Shown in pieces: positions 55,663-64,000 of a stretch of DNA of 64,000 nt. Position 1 is the stretch's first letter. Every line of letters begins with the position of its first letter. The notes beneath the pieces are model-generated. The model was not told the DNA's origin and searched no databases. It saw only the letters and a list, made by a program, of their open reading frames with translations. Source of the DNA: Salipiger mangrovisoli (GTDB taxonomy: Bacteria > Pseudomonadota > Alphaproteobacteria > Rhodobacterales > Rhodobacteraceae); the NCBI RefSeq assembly GCF_015223355.1, contig NZ_JADFFK010000020.1, positions 62,001-126,000 of the forward strand. The letters are read 5' to 3'. Position numbers and translations under genes: made by a program.

Positions 55663-57168
55663 TCACTCTGCCCCTCGCGCCGGGACACCAGCAGTCCCAG
55701 CCCTCCGAGGTTTGAAAAATGGCCAGAGGATGCTGCAGAGCGCGATCAGGAGCAGCCCTGCCGCCACCGGACGGGTGACGAACATCATCAGGCCGTTCTC
55801 GTCGTAGGTCAGCGAGTTCCTGAGGTTGAGCTCCAGCATCGGTCCGAGGATGAAGGCCAGAGGGAAAGGGCTGATCGGCAAGCGGAACCAGTCCATCAGG
55901 ATCCCCAGCAGGGCGAAGCCGACGAGGAACAGGAAGTTGAACTCGGTTCCCGCGTAGACAAATGTGCCGGTGAAGCAGAGCACCACGATGGCGGGGTACA
56001 TCACCCGGTGCGGAACGCGCAGGATGTAGGGGAAGAGCCGGATGCCGCCGAACTGAAGCGCCAGAACCAGCACCGCCGAGATCAGCGCGGTCATGAAGAT
56101 GGTCAGCACGATCTCGGGATTGGAGCTGAAGAGCAGCGGTCCGGGCTGGAGGCCGTGGATCATCAGCCCGCCGAGCAGCAGCGCGGTCGTGCCGTCCCCG
56201 GGAATGCCGAGCGAGATCATCGGGATCAGCGATCCGCCGATCGAGGCGTTGTTGGCCGTCTCCGAGGCGAAGACGCCGTCGATACAGCCGGTGCCGAATT
56301 TCTCGGGGTGCTTCGAGCTGTTTTTGGCCTGCGCGTAGGCAACGAGGTTCGACAGGGCGGCGCCCATGCCCGGCAGGAAGCCGATCCAAAGCCCGATCAT
56401 GAAGGACCGCAGGATGTTGACGCCATTGGCGCGGTATTCGGCAAAGCTCACCCCCAGACCCTTGATCGCGCCGATCTTGGCCTGATCGAACGTCGGCAGG
56501 CCGCGCGCGAATTCCGTCACGATCTGCTTGATGGCGAAAAGGCCCAGCATCAGTGCGATCAGGTCGAAACCGGACCCCATGTAGATCGAACCGAAGGTAA
56601 AGCGCTCCGAGCCGTCGATCGGCGCGAAACCGACGGTGCTGGCAAGCAGGCCGAGCGCGGCGGCGGCGAAGCCGTGCAGCACGCCACCCGACGACAGGGA
56701 GGACACGAGCGAGATGGCGCACATCCCGAGCGCGAAATATTCCCACGGTCCCAACTGGACGGCGAAGTCAGCGAGCCAGTCACTCAGCACCGCCGCGATG
56801 AGGATCGAGAAGAATGTTCCGATGAACGAGGCGGAGATGGCGGCGCCGAGCGCCCGCACGGCCTCGCCCCGCTGGGTCATCGGGAAGCCGTCAAAGGTGG
56901 TCGCGACCGCCGAGGGCGAGCCCGGGATCCCCAGAAGGATCGAGCCGATCATGGCGCCCGACTGGCCGCCGACCCAGACCGAGATCAGCATCGCGAAGGC
57001 GAGCACCGGGCTCAGGCCGAAGGTCATCGGCAGCAGCAGCGCCACGCCGATCCCGCCCGAGAGGCCGGGAATGGCGCCGAAGACGATCCCGACCATGTTG
57101 GCAATCAGGATGACGACAAGGGTCGTGGGGGTCAGAAGCTCGCCGAAGACCGAGAACAGCATGTCCAT
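55663..57168 (-). CDS. tctA: Tripartite tricarboxylate transporter large permease (TctA family), second system
   Basis: A 501-residue permease with about 12 helices and the TctA signatures GAIPGLSGGIGVALLLP near residue 32 and ILLGIPGSPSAVATTFDGFP near 77, plus a second PGMGAALSN repeat. It is the last gene of a leftward operon (binding protein, metallo-hydrolase, TctB, TctA). It is distinct from the TctA of the 29.8-32.8 kb system in both signature loops. Confidence 0.93.
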   Translation of the reverse strand: MDMLFSVFGELLTPTTLVVILIANMVGIVFGAIPGLSGGIGVALLLPMTFGLSPVLAFAMLISVWVGGQSGAMIGSILLGIPGSPSAVATTFDGFPMTQRGEAVRALGAAISASFIGTFFSILIAAVLSDWLADFAVQLGPWEYFALGMCAISLVSSLSSGGVLHGFAAAALGLLASTVGFAPIDGSERFTFGSIYMGSGFDLIALMLGLFAIKQIVTEFARGLPTFDQAKIGAIKGLGVSFAEYRANGVNILRSFMIGLWIGFLPGMGAALSNLVAYAQAKNSSKHPEKFGTGCIDGVFASETANNASIGGSLIPMISLGIPGDGTTALLLGGLMIHGLQPGPLLFSSNPEIVLTIFMTALISAVLVLALQFGGIRLFPYILRVPHRVMYPAIVVLCFTGTFVYAGTEFNFLFLVGFALLGILMDWFRLPISPFPLAFILGPMLELNLRNSLTYDENGLMMFVTRPVAAGLLLIALCSILWPFFKPRRAGTAGVPARGAE

Positions 57169-57180
57169 GGTCCGCTCTCC

Positions 57181-57645
57181 CTAGGACAGGATGCCCTCGG
57201 GCAGGTAGGACCCGAGCGCGTTGTGGAAAAAGACGTAGAGCAGTCCGAAGGTGACCGCCGCATAGACCGCCGCCCCAAGGATGCGGAACTGCCCCGGTTT
57301 CGACATCTGCCAGTACATCGCGACGAGGATCAGCGGCGTCGCAAGGTCGAACCCGATGAGCCAGAGCAACAGCCCGTAGGCGACGACCGGCAGGAAACCC
57401 TTGCCGAGCCGGAGCCATTGCGTCCGCCCCCAGGCGGGCTCGAGCTCGGGCGCGCCGGGCCTGAGCAGCATGCCGATGCTGCAAATCCCCAGCAAGGCTA
57501 TACCGAAATAGGGGAAGAGCGTCGGACCCGGATCGTCGGTCATCGGCGTGTAGTCGATCCGGCTCGTGACCACATAGAGCGCGACGCTGATCGCGAGCAG
57601 GAGGACGCCCAGAAATCTGTCTCGTGCCAAGGTGGGTCTCCGCAT
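57181..57645 (-). CDS. tctB: Tripartite tricarboxylate transporter small permease (TctB family), second system
   Basis: A 154-residue four-helix membrane protein. Its ATG at 57645 overlaps the stop of the metallo-hydrolase gene (TGATG); a GTG one codon earlier is possible. It lies 12 bp before tctA. Confidence 0.88.
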   Translation of the reverse strand: MRRPTLARDRFLGVLLLAISVALYVVTSRIDYTPMTDDPGPTLFPYFGIALLGICSIGMLLRPGAPELEPAWGRTQWLRLGKGFLPVVAYGLLLWLIGFDLATPLILVAMYWQMSKPGQFRILGAAVYAAVTFGLLYVFFHNALGSYLPEGILS

Positions 57646-58475
57646 CACTGCCGGAACAGCCGTTCGGCGTTTTCGATCATCGAGTCGATGAACTCGGGCC
57701 AGACCTCGGGCGCGACGAAGGGGTTGAACGCTTCGGTGATCATCGGCACGCGGTCGAACATCCGCACGTGGATCGGGTGCGATCCCAGCGCGATGTCCAC
57801 TTCGATCTCGCGCAAACGGCGCAGGCTGGCAAGGTAGTCCTGCTGCAGCGACATCGGAAGGTTGTGCGTTTTCAGGAACTCGGTCGACATGGTGTTGAGC
57901 CCGACACCGCCATGCAGGCCGCAGCGGTAGCGCGCGCCATCCGCCGCGACCGCGTCGAAGAAGAACGAGGTCGTTCCGGGCGTGTGGCCGGGCGTCAGCA
58001 AGGTCGTGACCTCGCGGTCCCCGAGGCGCACGGGCGTCGCGTCGTCGAAGAACCCGTCCACCCTGAGCCCGCCATAGGCATAGCCGAAGTCGAAGAGCAT
58101 GTCGGGCCGGTCGTTCAGGAAATCATAGTCCTCGCGGCTCATCATCACCTTGCAGCCGCTGTATTCGGCGACGACACGCGCGGCGCCGACGTGGTCGTAA
58201 TGCATGTGCGACAGCAGCAGAATCTTGATGTCCTTGGGATCGAAGCCGGCGCGCCGGATCGCCTCGAACAGCAGGTAGCTCTGCGGCTGCATGGTCGAGT
58301 CGATGAGGATCAGCCCCTCGCTCGTCTCGAGCAGGTAGGCACCGACCCAGGCGTTGCCCACGTAATAGGTGCGGGGCGCGACCCGGAACGGGGCCACTTC
58401 CACTTCCCAGGGGCGCTCGCACCCCTGCCGGAGCGATTCAACCGGGTCTTTGCGTTTCTGAGGTGTCTGGTCCAT
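57645..58475 (-). CDS. Metallo-beta-lactamase-fold hydrolase
   Basis: From the ATG at 58475 the product is 276 residues. Metal ligands are in HMHYDH (HxHxDH, about residue 109), a His in LTPGHTPGTTSFFF (about 190) and a C-terminal SHPIH (about 238). No signal peptide is seen, so it is probably cytosolic and more likely a lactonase, thioesterase or ester hydrolase than an antibiotic-resistance enzyme, although subclass B3 beta-lactamases share the motif. It sits inside a TTT operon, coupled to tctB, so it should act on the imported compound. Confidence 0.88.
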   Translation of the reverse strand: MDQTPQKRKDPVESLRQGCERPWEVEVAPFRVAPRTYYVGNAWVGAYLLETSEGLILIDSTMQPQSYLLFEAIRRAGFDPKDIKILLLSHMHYDHVGAARVVAEYSGCKVMMSREDYDFLNDRPDMLFDFGYAYGGLRVDGFFDDATPVRLGDREVTTLLTPGHTPGTTSFFFDAVAADGARYRCGLHGGVGLNTMSTEFLKTHNLPMSLQQDYLASLRRLREIEVDIALGSHPIHVRMFDRVPMITEAFNPFVAPEVWPEFIDSMIENAERLFRQ

Positions 58476-58557
58476 GGCGCTTTCGTCTTTGCGTATTGCG
58501 CGCGGCGGGACCCCGGAGCGCCTGCGCCCCCGGACACCCGCCGCAGCTGTATTCGGG

Positions 58558-59550
58558 TTATTCGAAGCCGAGATCCTTCGCGAGCGCGCCGACCGTGGCG
58601 TCGCTCTCGGCAAGCATCGCGGCGCTCTCTTCAAGCGGCAATGTGGTCATCGGGATGCGCATCTTGGTCAGCTGCTCGGTGATCGCAGGATCGGCGATCA
58701 CCTCGGCGAAGGCCGCGTTGATCGTCTCTGCCAGGGCGGGGTCCATGTCCTTCGGTCCCAGCAGAAGGAAGTCGAGGCTGAAGGCCACCTCGGGGTATCC
58801 CAATTCGGGGATCGTCGGCACGTCCGGCACCAGCGCGTCCCGCTCCGGGTTGCGCGACACGGTCGCGAGGATCTTCAGCTTGCCCGCATCGCGGTGCTGC
58901 ACCGCGGTGGAGCAGGACACCAGCCCGGTGTCGATGTTGCCGCCCTCGATCGCGACGGTGAGGTCGGAATCGCCGCCGCCCTGGACGAAGCGGAAGGCGC
59001 TTTGTGTCTCGCGCTGGATCAACGCGCCGCCAAAATGTGAGCCGGATTTGAGCTGAACACCGAAGGTGATGCTGTCCGGCGCCGCCTTGGACGCGGCCAC
59101 GAGGCTTTCGAAGGTGTCGAATTCGGCCTCGTTGCTCACCACGACGCAATAGCTGGCCTTGACGGCCATGAAGGCAAGCGTGGTGAAGTCCTCGGAGGGC
59201 GAGGCGTTGATCAGCCCGGTATGCGCGCGGTGGATGATCGCCGAGTTGAAGAAGAACAGCGTCTGGCCGTCCGGACGGGCACGCTGAACGGTGTTCACCG
59301 CAACGCCGCCACCCCCGGCAGGCTGGTTGACCACCACGAAGGGGGCTCCGGTCTGCTTCTGCAGTTCCCCGGCGATCAGACGGGCAACGGCATCCGTGCC
59401 GCCGCCGGGCTTGATCGGCGTGACCAGCCTTACCGAGCCCTTCGGCCAGGTGACGTCCTTGGTGTCGGCCGCCTGGGCCGGAGCGAAAGCGGCTGTTGCG
59501 CAAAGCGCGAGACCGGCCAGTGCGGCCCGTAGTGCTACATGTGTTTTCAT
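58558..59550 (-). CDS. tctC: Tripartite tricarboxylate transporter binding protein (TctC family), second system
   Basis: The ATG at 59550 follows GGAGGAGATC. The 330-residue product has a Sec signal peptide (cleavage near PAQAAD at about residue 28) and TctC features: PGGGTDAVARLIAGELQ, VVNQPAGGGGVAVN and an HFGGAL block. It is the first gene of the leftward TTT operon. The ligand should be the substrate of the metallo-hydrolase gene that follows. Confidence 0.92.
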   Translation of the reverse strand: MKTHVALRAALAGLALCATAAFAPAQAADTKDVTWPKGSVRLVTPIKPGGGTDAVARLIAGELQKQTGAPFVVVNQPAGGGGVAVNTVQRARPDGQTLFFFNSAIIHRAHTGLINASPSEDFTTLAFMAVKASYCVVVSNEAEFDTFESLVAASKAAPDSITFGVQLKSGSHFGGALIQRETQSAFRFVQGGGDSDLTVAIEGGNIDTGLVSCSTAVQHRDAGKLKILATVSRNPERDALVPDVPTIPELGYPEVAFSLDFLLLGPKDMDPALAETINAAFAEVIADPAITEQLTKMRIPMTTLPLEESAAMLAESDATVGALAKDLGFE

Positions 59551-59649
59551 GATCTCCTCCCGAAGAAACCTGTGACATTTGAGCAGGATTGCCTCATCAG
59601 AAGAAGCAAGATATTTGCCCCAGCTATCAGCTTTGCTAATATCTGGACC

Positions 59650-60591
59650 ATGGACGCATCGACCCTTCTCAATCGGCTGCTGATCCGCGGCAAGTTTCGC
59701 CACCTACATGCCCTGGTGCGGCTGAACGAGCTGCGCAACATGAGCCGCGCGGCGTCGGCCATGGGGGTCACGCAATCCGCGCTTTCGCAGAGTGTCGCGG
59801 ATCTCGAGGCACTGCTCGAGACAACGCTCTTCTTCCGGCACGCACGCGGGGTGGAGCCCACGCCCGTCGCACTGCAACTCATCGAAATGGCAGAGCGTAT
59901 GCTGCACGCGCTCGAGGACGGCACGCAGGCGCTGGCGGCCCATATCCTAGGGGCGACCCGTTTCGTCCGGGTCGCCGCAACGGCCTCGGCCATCGAGAAT
60001 TTCATCGTCCAGGCCCTTCCCGCCTTCACCGCCAAGCATCCGGAGATCCACATCACGATCGACGAGCTGTCGGGACAGGCGCTGGACGCGAGTCTTTCGA
60101 GCGGCGAACATGACATGGTGTGCTGCCTGAAGCGCGAAACGCTGCCCGAGGGCTGGAGCTTCCACTCCTGCGTCGAGGATCGGTTGGTGCCGGTGTGCTC
60201 GACGACCTCTCACCTCGCGCAGCTCGACGTGGTGAGCGCGGAGGATCTCGGCCGGGCCACATGGCTGCCCAATCACGTCCGGACAGCGTCGAGACGGGGG
60301 TTCGAGTATCTCGCCACCCGTCACGGCTGGACGGATGTGAAGACGTTGAACCTTACGACCCGAAGCATTTCACTCACGCTTTCGCTCTTGCAGGCGCGGG
60401 ACCTTGTCACGGTGCTGCCCAGAACGCTCATTGCGCAGGGCATCCGCACCGGCACGCTCCTCGAGCTGCCGTTCTCGATCGATGTCCCGCATTGGGAGCT
60501 AGGGGTTCATTGGAAAAAGTCGGAAGCGAGCCCCGCAGCCCGCATCTTGTTCGAGGCGCTGGTAAGCGCCTCTCACGACCGCGGCGATTGA
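59650..60591 (+). CDS. LysR family transcriptional regulator
   Basis: From the ATG at 59650 the product is 313 residues. The winged helix at about 14-75 (NMSRAASAMGVTQSALSQSVADLEALL) is followed by a LysR substrate-binding domain. It is divergent from the TTT binding-protein gene with a 99-bp gap containing a GCAA...TTGC dyad near 59604-59616, so it probably controls that operon and itself. Confidence 0.9.
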   Translation: MDASTLLNRLLIRGKFRHLHALVRLNELRNMSRAASAMGVTQSALSQSVADLEALLETTLFFRHARGVEPTPVALQLIEMAERMLHALEDGTQALAAHILGATRFVRVAATASAIENFIVQALPAFTAKHPEIHITIDELSGQALDASLSSGEHDMVCCLKRETLPEGWSFHSCVEDRLVPVCSTTSHLAQLDVVSAEDLGRATWLPNHVRTASRRGFEYLATRHGWTDVKTLNLTTRSISLTLSLLQARDLVTVLPRTLIAQGIRTGTLLELPFSIDVPHWELGVHWKKSEASPAARILFEALVSASHDRGD

Positions 60592-60973
60592 TTTCTTCCG
60601 ATGAATGCCAGCGCCTTCGGATGTGGCTCAATGTCCATTCGGATGAATGGTCTCGTTTCGGTGGTCCCACGAACGGAAGGTGAAGTCTGCGCAAAAACAT
60701 GTATTCGCGAGGAGGATGTGGGATGGCTCCCGTTCGCCCTCAGCGGACCATTGGAGAACGGATCAGGCTTGCGACGACCGCAGCCTCACACAGAAGACAT
60801 CTTTGAGCCAGAGCCGACGCGGGAACCTTTCTGCGCCGTTGATCGAAGACGGGCTCTGTCGGGAGATGTCATCTTCGCGCTCTCGATCGTGCTCAACCAG
60901 AAGATCAGAAGAGGCGGCCCCCTGTGCCGGCGCGCGCGCGGCGTTTTGGGCTGGGCATGACGGGCGGCCGGGC
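60592..60973. other. 382-bp stretch without a recognisable gene
   Basis: Frames exist on both strands, but none has a ribosome-binding site or familiar motif. It separates the LysR gene from a convergent dehydrogenase. It may hold terminators or remnants; I see no defined hairpin with a T-run. Confidence 0.4.
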
Positions 60974-61939
60974 TCAGGCTCGGACCGTGTTTTCCAGCGG
61001 CTCGCCGGCCTCGAGGTTGCGGATGTTGCGCGCGATGGTGGCCTGCCTGCGCGCGATCGTCCCATGGGTCCAGCCGGACATATGCGGTGTCAGGGTGACG
61101 TTTTCGAGCTCGTGGAACGGGCGGTGTCCGGGCATCGGGCTCGGCCGGTCCGGCGTCGGGTAGACGTACCAGGTGTCGATGATCGCCCCGCCGATCGTCC
61201 GGCGGGAGAGCGCCGCGTAGAGCGCCTCCTCGTCGATCACCGGTCCGCGTCCGACGTTCATGACGATCGCCCGCGGCCCCAGCGCGCCGAGCACCTGCGC
61301 GCCGATCAGCCCGGCCGTGCTGTCGGTCAGCGGCAGGGTGTTGATCAGGATGTCCACCCGCGATGCCATCTCGGCAAGCCGCTCGAGGCCATAGGTCGCG
61401 GCGTAATCGGGGACGTTGACCGCCGAGCGGTTCGCCACGTGCACCGCCATGCCGAAGGCGCGGGCGCGGGCGGCGATGGTCCGCCCGATATGGCCGTGCC
61501 CGACGATGCCGATGCTCTGCGCCCCGAGCTCGCTGCGCAGTCCGGAGGGGCCGCCCGCCCAGTAGTGCCAGTCGCCGCGCCGGATCTGGCTGTCGGCCTC
61601 GGCCAGCGGCACGTGGCGAGAGAGCAGCGCCGCCATGACGTATTCGGCGATGGCGTTCTCGTGGCCGAAGCAGTTGCAGACCGCGCAGCCCTGCGGAAGC
61701 GACGCGAAGTCCACGCCGTCATAGCCCGCCGCCGGCAGCTGGAAGAGCCGCGCCGAGCTTGGCGGGTGGTCGGCACGGCTGTAGGTGCCGACCACCACGT
61801 CGGCGGCCTGGTAGAGCGCGAGCTCGCCCTCGCGGTCGAGCGTGTCGGAGACCGCGATCAGCTCGTGCGGGTGCTCCAGGAGCGCGGCGAAGCCGTCGAA
61901 GAAGGTGAGCGCATTGGCGCCGTGGAATACGATCTTCAT
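60974..61939 (-). CDS. D-2-hydroxyacid dehydrogenase
   Basis: A 321-residue NAD(P)-dependent dehydrogenase with GHGHIGRTIA near residue 149, an Arg in NVGRGPVIDE near 229 and a His in LTPHMSGWTHG near 286. The usual Glu is not in the common FxxEP context: here the segment reads WYVYPTPDRP. It is the last leftward gene after a TRAP transporter and probably reduces or oxidises the imported 2-hydroxy or 2-keto acid. Confidence 0.88.
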   Translation of the reverse strand: MKIVFHGANALTFFDGFAALLEHPHELIAVSDTLDREGELALYQAADVVVGTYSRADHPPSSARLFQLPAAGYDGVDFASLPQGCAVCNCFGHENAIAEYVMAALLSRHVPLAEADSQIRRGDWHYWAGGPSGLRSELGAQSIGIVGHGHIGRTIAARARAFGMAVHVANRSAVNVPDYAATYGLERLAEMASRVDILINTLPLTDSTAGLIGAQVLGALGPRAIVMNVGRGPVIDEEALYAALSRRTIGGAIIDTWYVYPTPDRPSPMPGHRPFHELENVTLTPHMSGWTHGTIARRQATIARNIRNLEAGEPLENTVRA

Positions 61940-61979
61940 GTCATCCGAACCTCGGTTGAAGGTGGAGGGCTGGCGCCCC

Positions 61980-63296
61980 TCAGTAAACCGCGATCTGCGG
62001 GAAGCAGAGCATCATCGCGAGGGCGAAGGCCTGCAGCCCGATGAACGGCAGCAGCGCGCGGAAGATGTCGCCGAGCGAGATCTCGGGCGGGGCGACCGAC
62101 TTGAGGTAGAAGGCGGCGGGTCCGAAGGGCGGCGACAGGAAGCTCATCTGCATGTTCATGCAGAACAGCACGCCGAACCAGATCGGGTCGAGGCCGAGGC
62201 TCTTCACGATGGGCACGAAGATCGGCATGGTCAGCAGCGCGATCCCGACCCAGTCGAGGAAGGCGCCGAGCACGAAGAGGATCGCCATCATCAGCAGCAC
62301 GATCACGATCGGATTGTCCGACACGCCGGTGATCAGCCCGGCGACGAAGTTGATGCCGCCCATCAGGTTGTAGACCCCGACGAGCGCGGTGGCGCCGATG
62401 CCGATCCAGACGATCATGCCGCAGGTCGAGAGCGTCTGCATCGCGCTGTCGCGCAGGAAGCGCCAGCTGAACTCGCCGCGCACCATCGCCGAGAGGGCGA
62501 CGCCGGCGACGCCGACCGCCGAGGCCTCGGTGACCGAGGCGATGCCGGCGTAGATCGAGCCCAGCACGAAGGTGACGACCAGCAGCGGCAGGATCAGCCC
62601 CTTGAGCAGGCGCAGCTTCTCGGCCGCCGGGATCTTCTCCTTGGTCGGCGGCGGGGCGACCCCTTCCGAGAAGTAGGAGCGGATCAGCACGTAGCCGACG
62701 TAGAGCGAGGCGAGCAGCAGCCCGGGCAGGAAGGAGGCGGTGAAGAGATCGCCGATCGAGACGTTGGCGGTCAGCCCGTACATGATCAGCACGATCGACG
62801 GCGGGATCATCGCGCCGAGCGAGCCGCCGGCGCAGACCACGCCGATCGCCAGGTTGCGGTCGTAGCCCTGGCGCAGCATCTGCGGCAGGGCGATCAGGCC
62901 GAGCAGCACGATCTCGCCGCCGATGATCCCGGACATGGCGGCAAGGATCACCGACACGAAGATGGTCTGCACGGCGACGCCGCCGCGGATCCGCCCGCCG
63001 ATCAGCTTCAGCGCGTCGAAGAGGTCGCGGGCCACGCCCGAGCGGTCGAGCATCGCCGCCATCAGCACGAACATCGGCACCGAGACGAAGACGAAGCTGT
63101 TGACGAAGGTGTAGATGCGGCTGGTGATCACGGTGATCGACATCGGGCCGAAGAACCCCAGCGCGAAGACCAGCGCGACGAGCAGCGTCACGAAGGCCAG
63201 CGGCATGCCGGTCAGCAGCAGCACCACCATGAGGCCGAACATCAGCAGGGTGGCGGGCCCGATGCCGAGCGCCGCCAGGTCGAACAAGGCATGCAT
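61980..63296 (-). CDS. dctM: TRAP transporter large permease (DctM), second system
   Basis: A 438-residue protein with about 12 helices. DctM features are FVSVPMFVLMAAML, SGIIGGEIVLLG, GAMIPPSIVLIMYGL and SPPFGPAAFYLKSVAP. It begins 1 bp after the small permease stop and is followed 40 bp later by the dehydrogenase. Confidence 0.94.
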   Translation of the reverse strand: MHALFDLAALGIGPATLLMFGLMVVLLLTGMPLAFVTLLVALVFALGFFGPMSITVITSRIYTFVNSFVFVSVPMFVLMAAMLDRSGVARDLFDALKLIGGRIRGGVAVQTIFVSVILAAMSGIIGGEIVLLGLIALPQMLRQGYDRNLAIGVVCAGGSLGAMIPPSIVLIMYGLTANVSIGDLFTASFLPGLLLASLYVGYVLIRSYFSEGVAPPPTKEKIPAAEKLRLLKGLILPLLVVTFVLGSIYAGIASVTEASAVGVAGVALSAMVRGEFSWRFLRDSAMQTLSTCGMIVWIGIGATALVGVYNLMGGINFVAGLITGVSDNPIVIVLLMMAILFVLGAFLDWVGIALLTMPIFVPIVKSLGLDPIWFGVLFCMNMQMSFLSPPFGPAAFYLKSVAPPEISLGDIFRALLPFIGLQAFALAMMLCFPQIAVY

Positions 63297-63297
63297 G

Positions 63298-63888
63298 TCA
63301 GCTGTCCTTTCCGGGCTTTCTGAGCTGCCGCGCGAGGATCACGGCGAACTGGGCGCACATGACGAGCATCAGCACAAAAAGGAAGATCTTGAGATAGGCC
63401 GGGAGCGGCGGGTTCCAGGCGCTGCCGGAGCGTTCGAGCCGCAGGTCCCCCGCCGGGGACCAGACCGCCTTGGTCAGCATGAGCCAGGCCGCGTAGGCGA
63501 AGAAGCCGCTGGCGATCATCGAGGCCAGCGAGATGAAGAGGTCGAGCGCCTTGCGGCCGCGGGCGGGCAGGGCGTCGTAGAGCATCACGACGCGGATGTG
63601 CCGGTCGCGCGAGACGCAGAACAGGCCGCCGTAGAGAAAGGCGAGCCCGCAGAGGAAGGTGGCGGTCTCATGCGCCCAGATGGTCGGCGCGTTCAGCGCG
63701 TAGCGCAGGAAGACCTCCATCAGCAGGAAGAGCGCGGCGGCGACGATGCCGACGGCGAAGAGATGGCCGAGCCGGTCGATCCAGCGGCCAAGCAGGCCGG
63801 CCTCGGGGATCGGGGTCTCCCGCGTCTCGTGGGTGGGCAGCTCGGCGGCCAGCTCGTGCTGCGCTTCGGGCGTCTGGGGTCTGCTCAT
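63298..63888 (-). CDS. dctQ: TRAP transporter small permease (DctQ), second system
   Basis: A 196-residue protein with an extended hydrophilic N-terminus of about 40 residues and then four helices. LRYALNAPTIWAHE is the DctQ motif. It lies between the binding-protein gene and the large permease. Confidence 0.9.
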   Translation of the reverse strand: MSRPQTPEAQHELAAELPTHETRETPIPEAGLLGRWIDRLGHLFAVGIVAAALFLLMEVFLRYALNAPTIWAHETATFLCGLAFLYGGLFCVSRDRHIRVVMLYDALPARGRKALDLFISLASMIASGFFAYAAWLMLTKAVWSPAGDLRLERSGSAWNPPLPAYLKIFLFVLMLVMCAQFAVILARQLRKPGKDS

Positions 63889-63919
63889 CGCGCTGTGGTT
63901 CCTTCGATCCGTCGCAGGT

Positions 63920-63948
63920 CCGGCCGGCGACCGGGGGCCGCCGGCCGG
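63920..63948 (-). terminator. Hairpin between TRAP binding-protein and permease genes
   Basis: A 10-bp perfect stem, CCGGCCGGCG (63920-63929) with its complement at 63939-63948, lies in the gap after the binding-protein stop. It probably limits read-through into the permeases or protects the upstream message. Confidence 0.6.
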
Positions 63949-63954
63949 CCGGGG

Positions 63955-64000
63955 TTACTGCAGCAGCCCCTTGTCCTTGAGATAGGCGGTCAGCGTGTCA
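63955..64000 (-). CDS. C-terminus of a TRAP binding protein, cut by the window edge
   Basis: The last 14 codons of a leftward frame ending in TAA read like the helical tail of DctP proteins (LTAYLKDKGLLQ). Its place directly before dctQ/dctM supports a TRAP solute-binding protein. The rest lies outside the window. Confidence 0.7.
   Translation of the reverse strand, partial: DTLTAYLKDKGLLQ

Noticed and set aside
57645..58475. Interpretation as an antibiotic-resistance beta-lactamase
   Set aside because: The HxHxDH motif is shared across the whole fold superfamily. There is no signal peptide, and the gene is embedded in a TTT uptake operon, so a catabolic hydrolase is more likely.
60592..60973. 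Possible small gene between the LysR gene and the dehydrogenase
   Set aside because: Candidate frames lack a ribosome-binding site and recognisable features. I could not separate them from chance.

Overview
The window is 64 kb of high-G+C DNA with dense, tightly overlapping operons. It contains seven complete or partial uptake systems: one sugar-type ABC importer, two TRAP systems, two tripartite tricarboxylate transporters (TTT), one branched-chain-amino-acid-type (Liv) ABC importer and one orphan solute-binding protein. Most sit beside their own GntR, LysR, LacI, AraC or MarR regulator and a short set of catabolic enzymes. This style, and the look of the proteins, suggests an alphaproteobacterium of the Rhodobacteraceae (Roseobacter-like). 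The taxonomic call is an inference: there is no rRNA, tRNA, replication gene or CRISPR here. The region reads as an accessory catabolic segment, perhaps a plasmid or chromid.

Layout. 1-12.4 kb: a divergent catabolic cluster. Leftward: SDR-like protein, PLP aminotransferase, alpha/beta hydrolase, M20 amidohydrolase and a cut-off gene. Rightward: ABC importer, class II aldolase family protein, luciferase-like flavin monooxygenase, alpha/beta hydrolase and a GntR/FCD regulator. A perfect 12-bp inverted repeat lies between the two arms. 12.4-17.0 kb: a lower-G+C polysaccharide pair (glycosyltransferase and flippase) beside decayed IS5 and IS110 copies. 17.0-18.5 kb: a divergent EamA exporter/MarR pair with two palindromic operators. 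18.7-22.8 kb: an AraC regulator convergent with a Tat-exported GMC oxidoreductase and an aldehyde dehydrogenase. 22.8-24.0 kb: IS3 and IS110 remnants.

24.0-35.6 kb: a TRAP-SMP-30 operon, two tandem GntR regulators and a divergent TTT transporter with an aconitase-family enzyme. Two nearly identical operators sit at the two edges of the regulator pair. 35.8-38.0 kb: a leaderless solute-binding protein whose upstream region shares a 17-bp motif with the SMP-30/TRAP promoter, then an aspartate-type aminotransferase with a strong terminator. 38.1-49.4 kb: a LysR regulator, a full Liv ABC importer, HyuA/HyuB, an SDR and an HpcH/HpaI aldolase. This is probably one catabolic unit for a cyclic amide or related nitrogen compound.

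49.6-55.5 kb: an L-idonate/gluconate locus (idnD, a 2-hydroxyacid dehydrogenase, idnO, a LacI regulator) with matching operators. The gluconokinase, 6-phosphogluconate dehydrogenase and a neighbouring FMN-binding glutamate-synthase gene all carry internal deletions. 55.7-60.6 kb: a second TTT system with a metallo-beta-lactamase-fold hydrolase inside the operon and a divergent LysR. 61.0-64.0 kb: a D-2-hydroxyacid dehydrogenase and a TRAP transporter running off the end.
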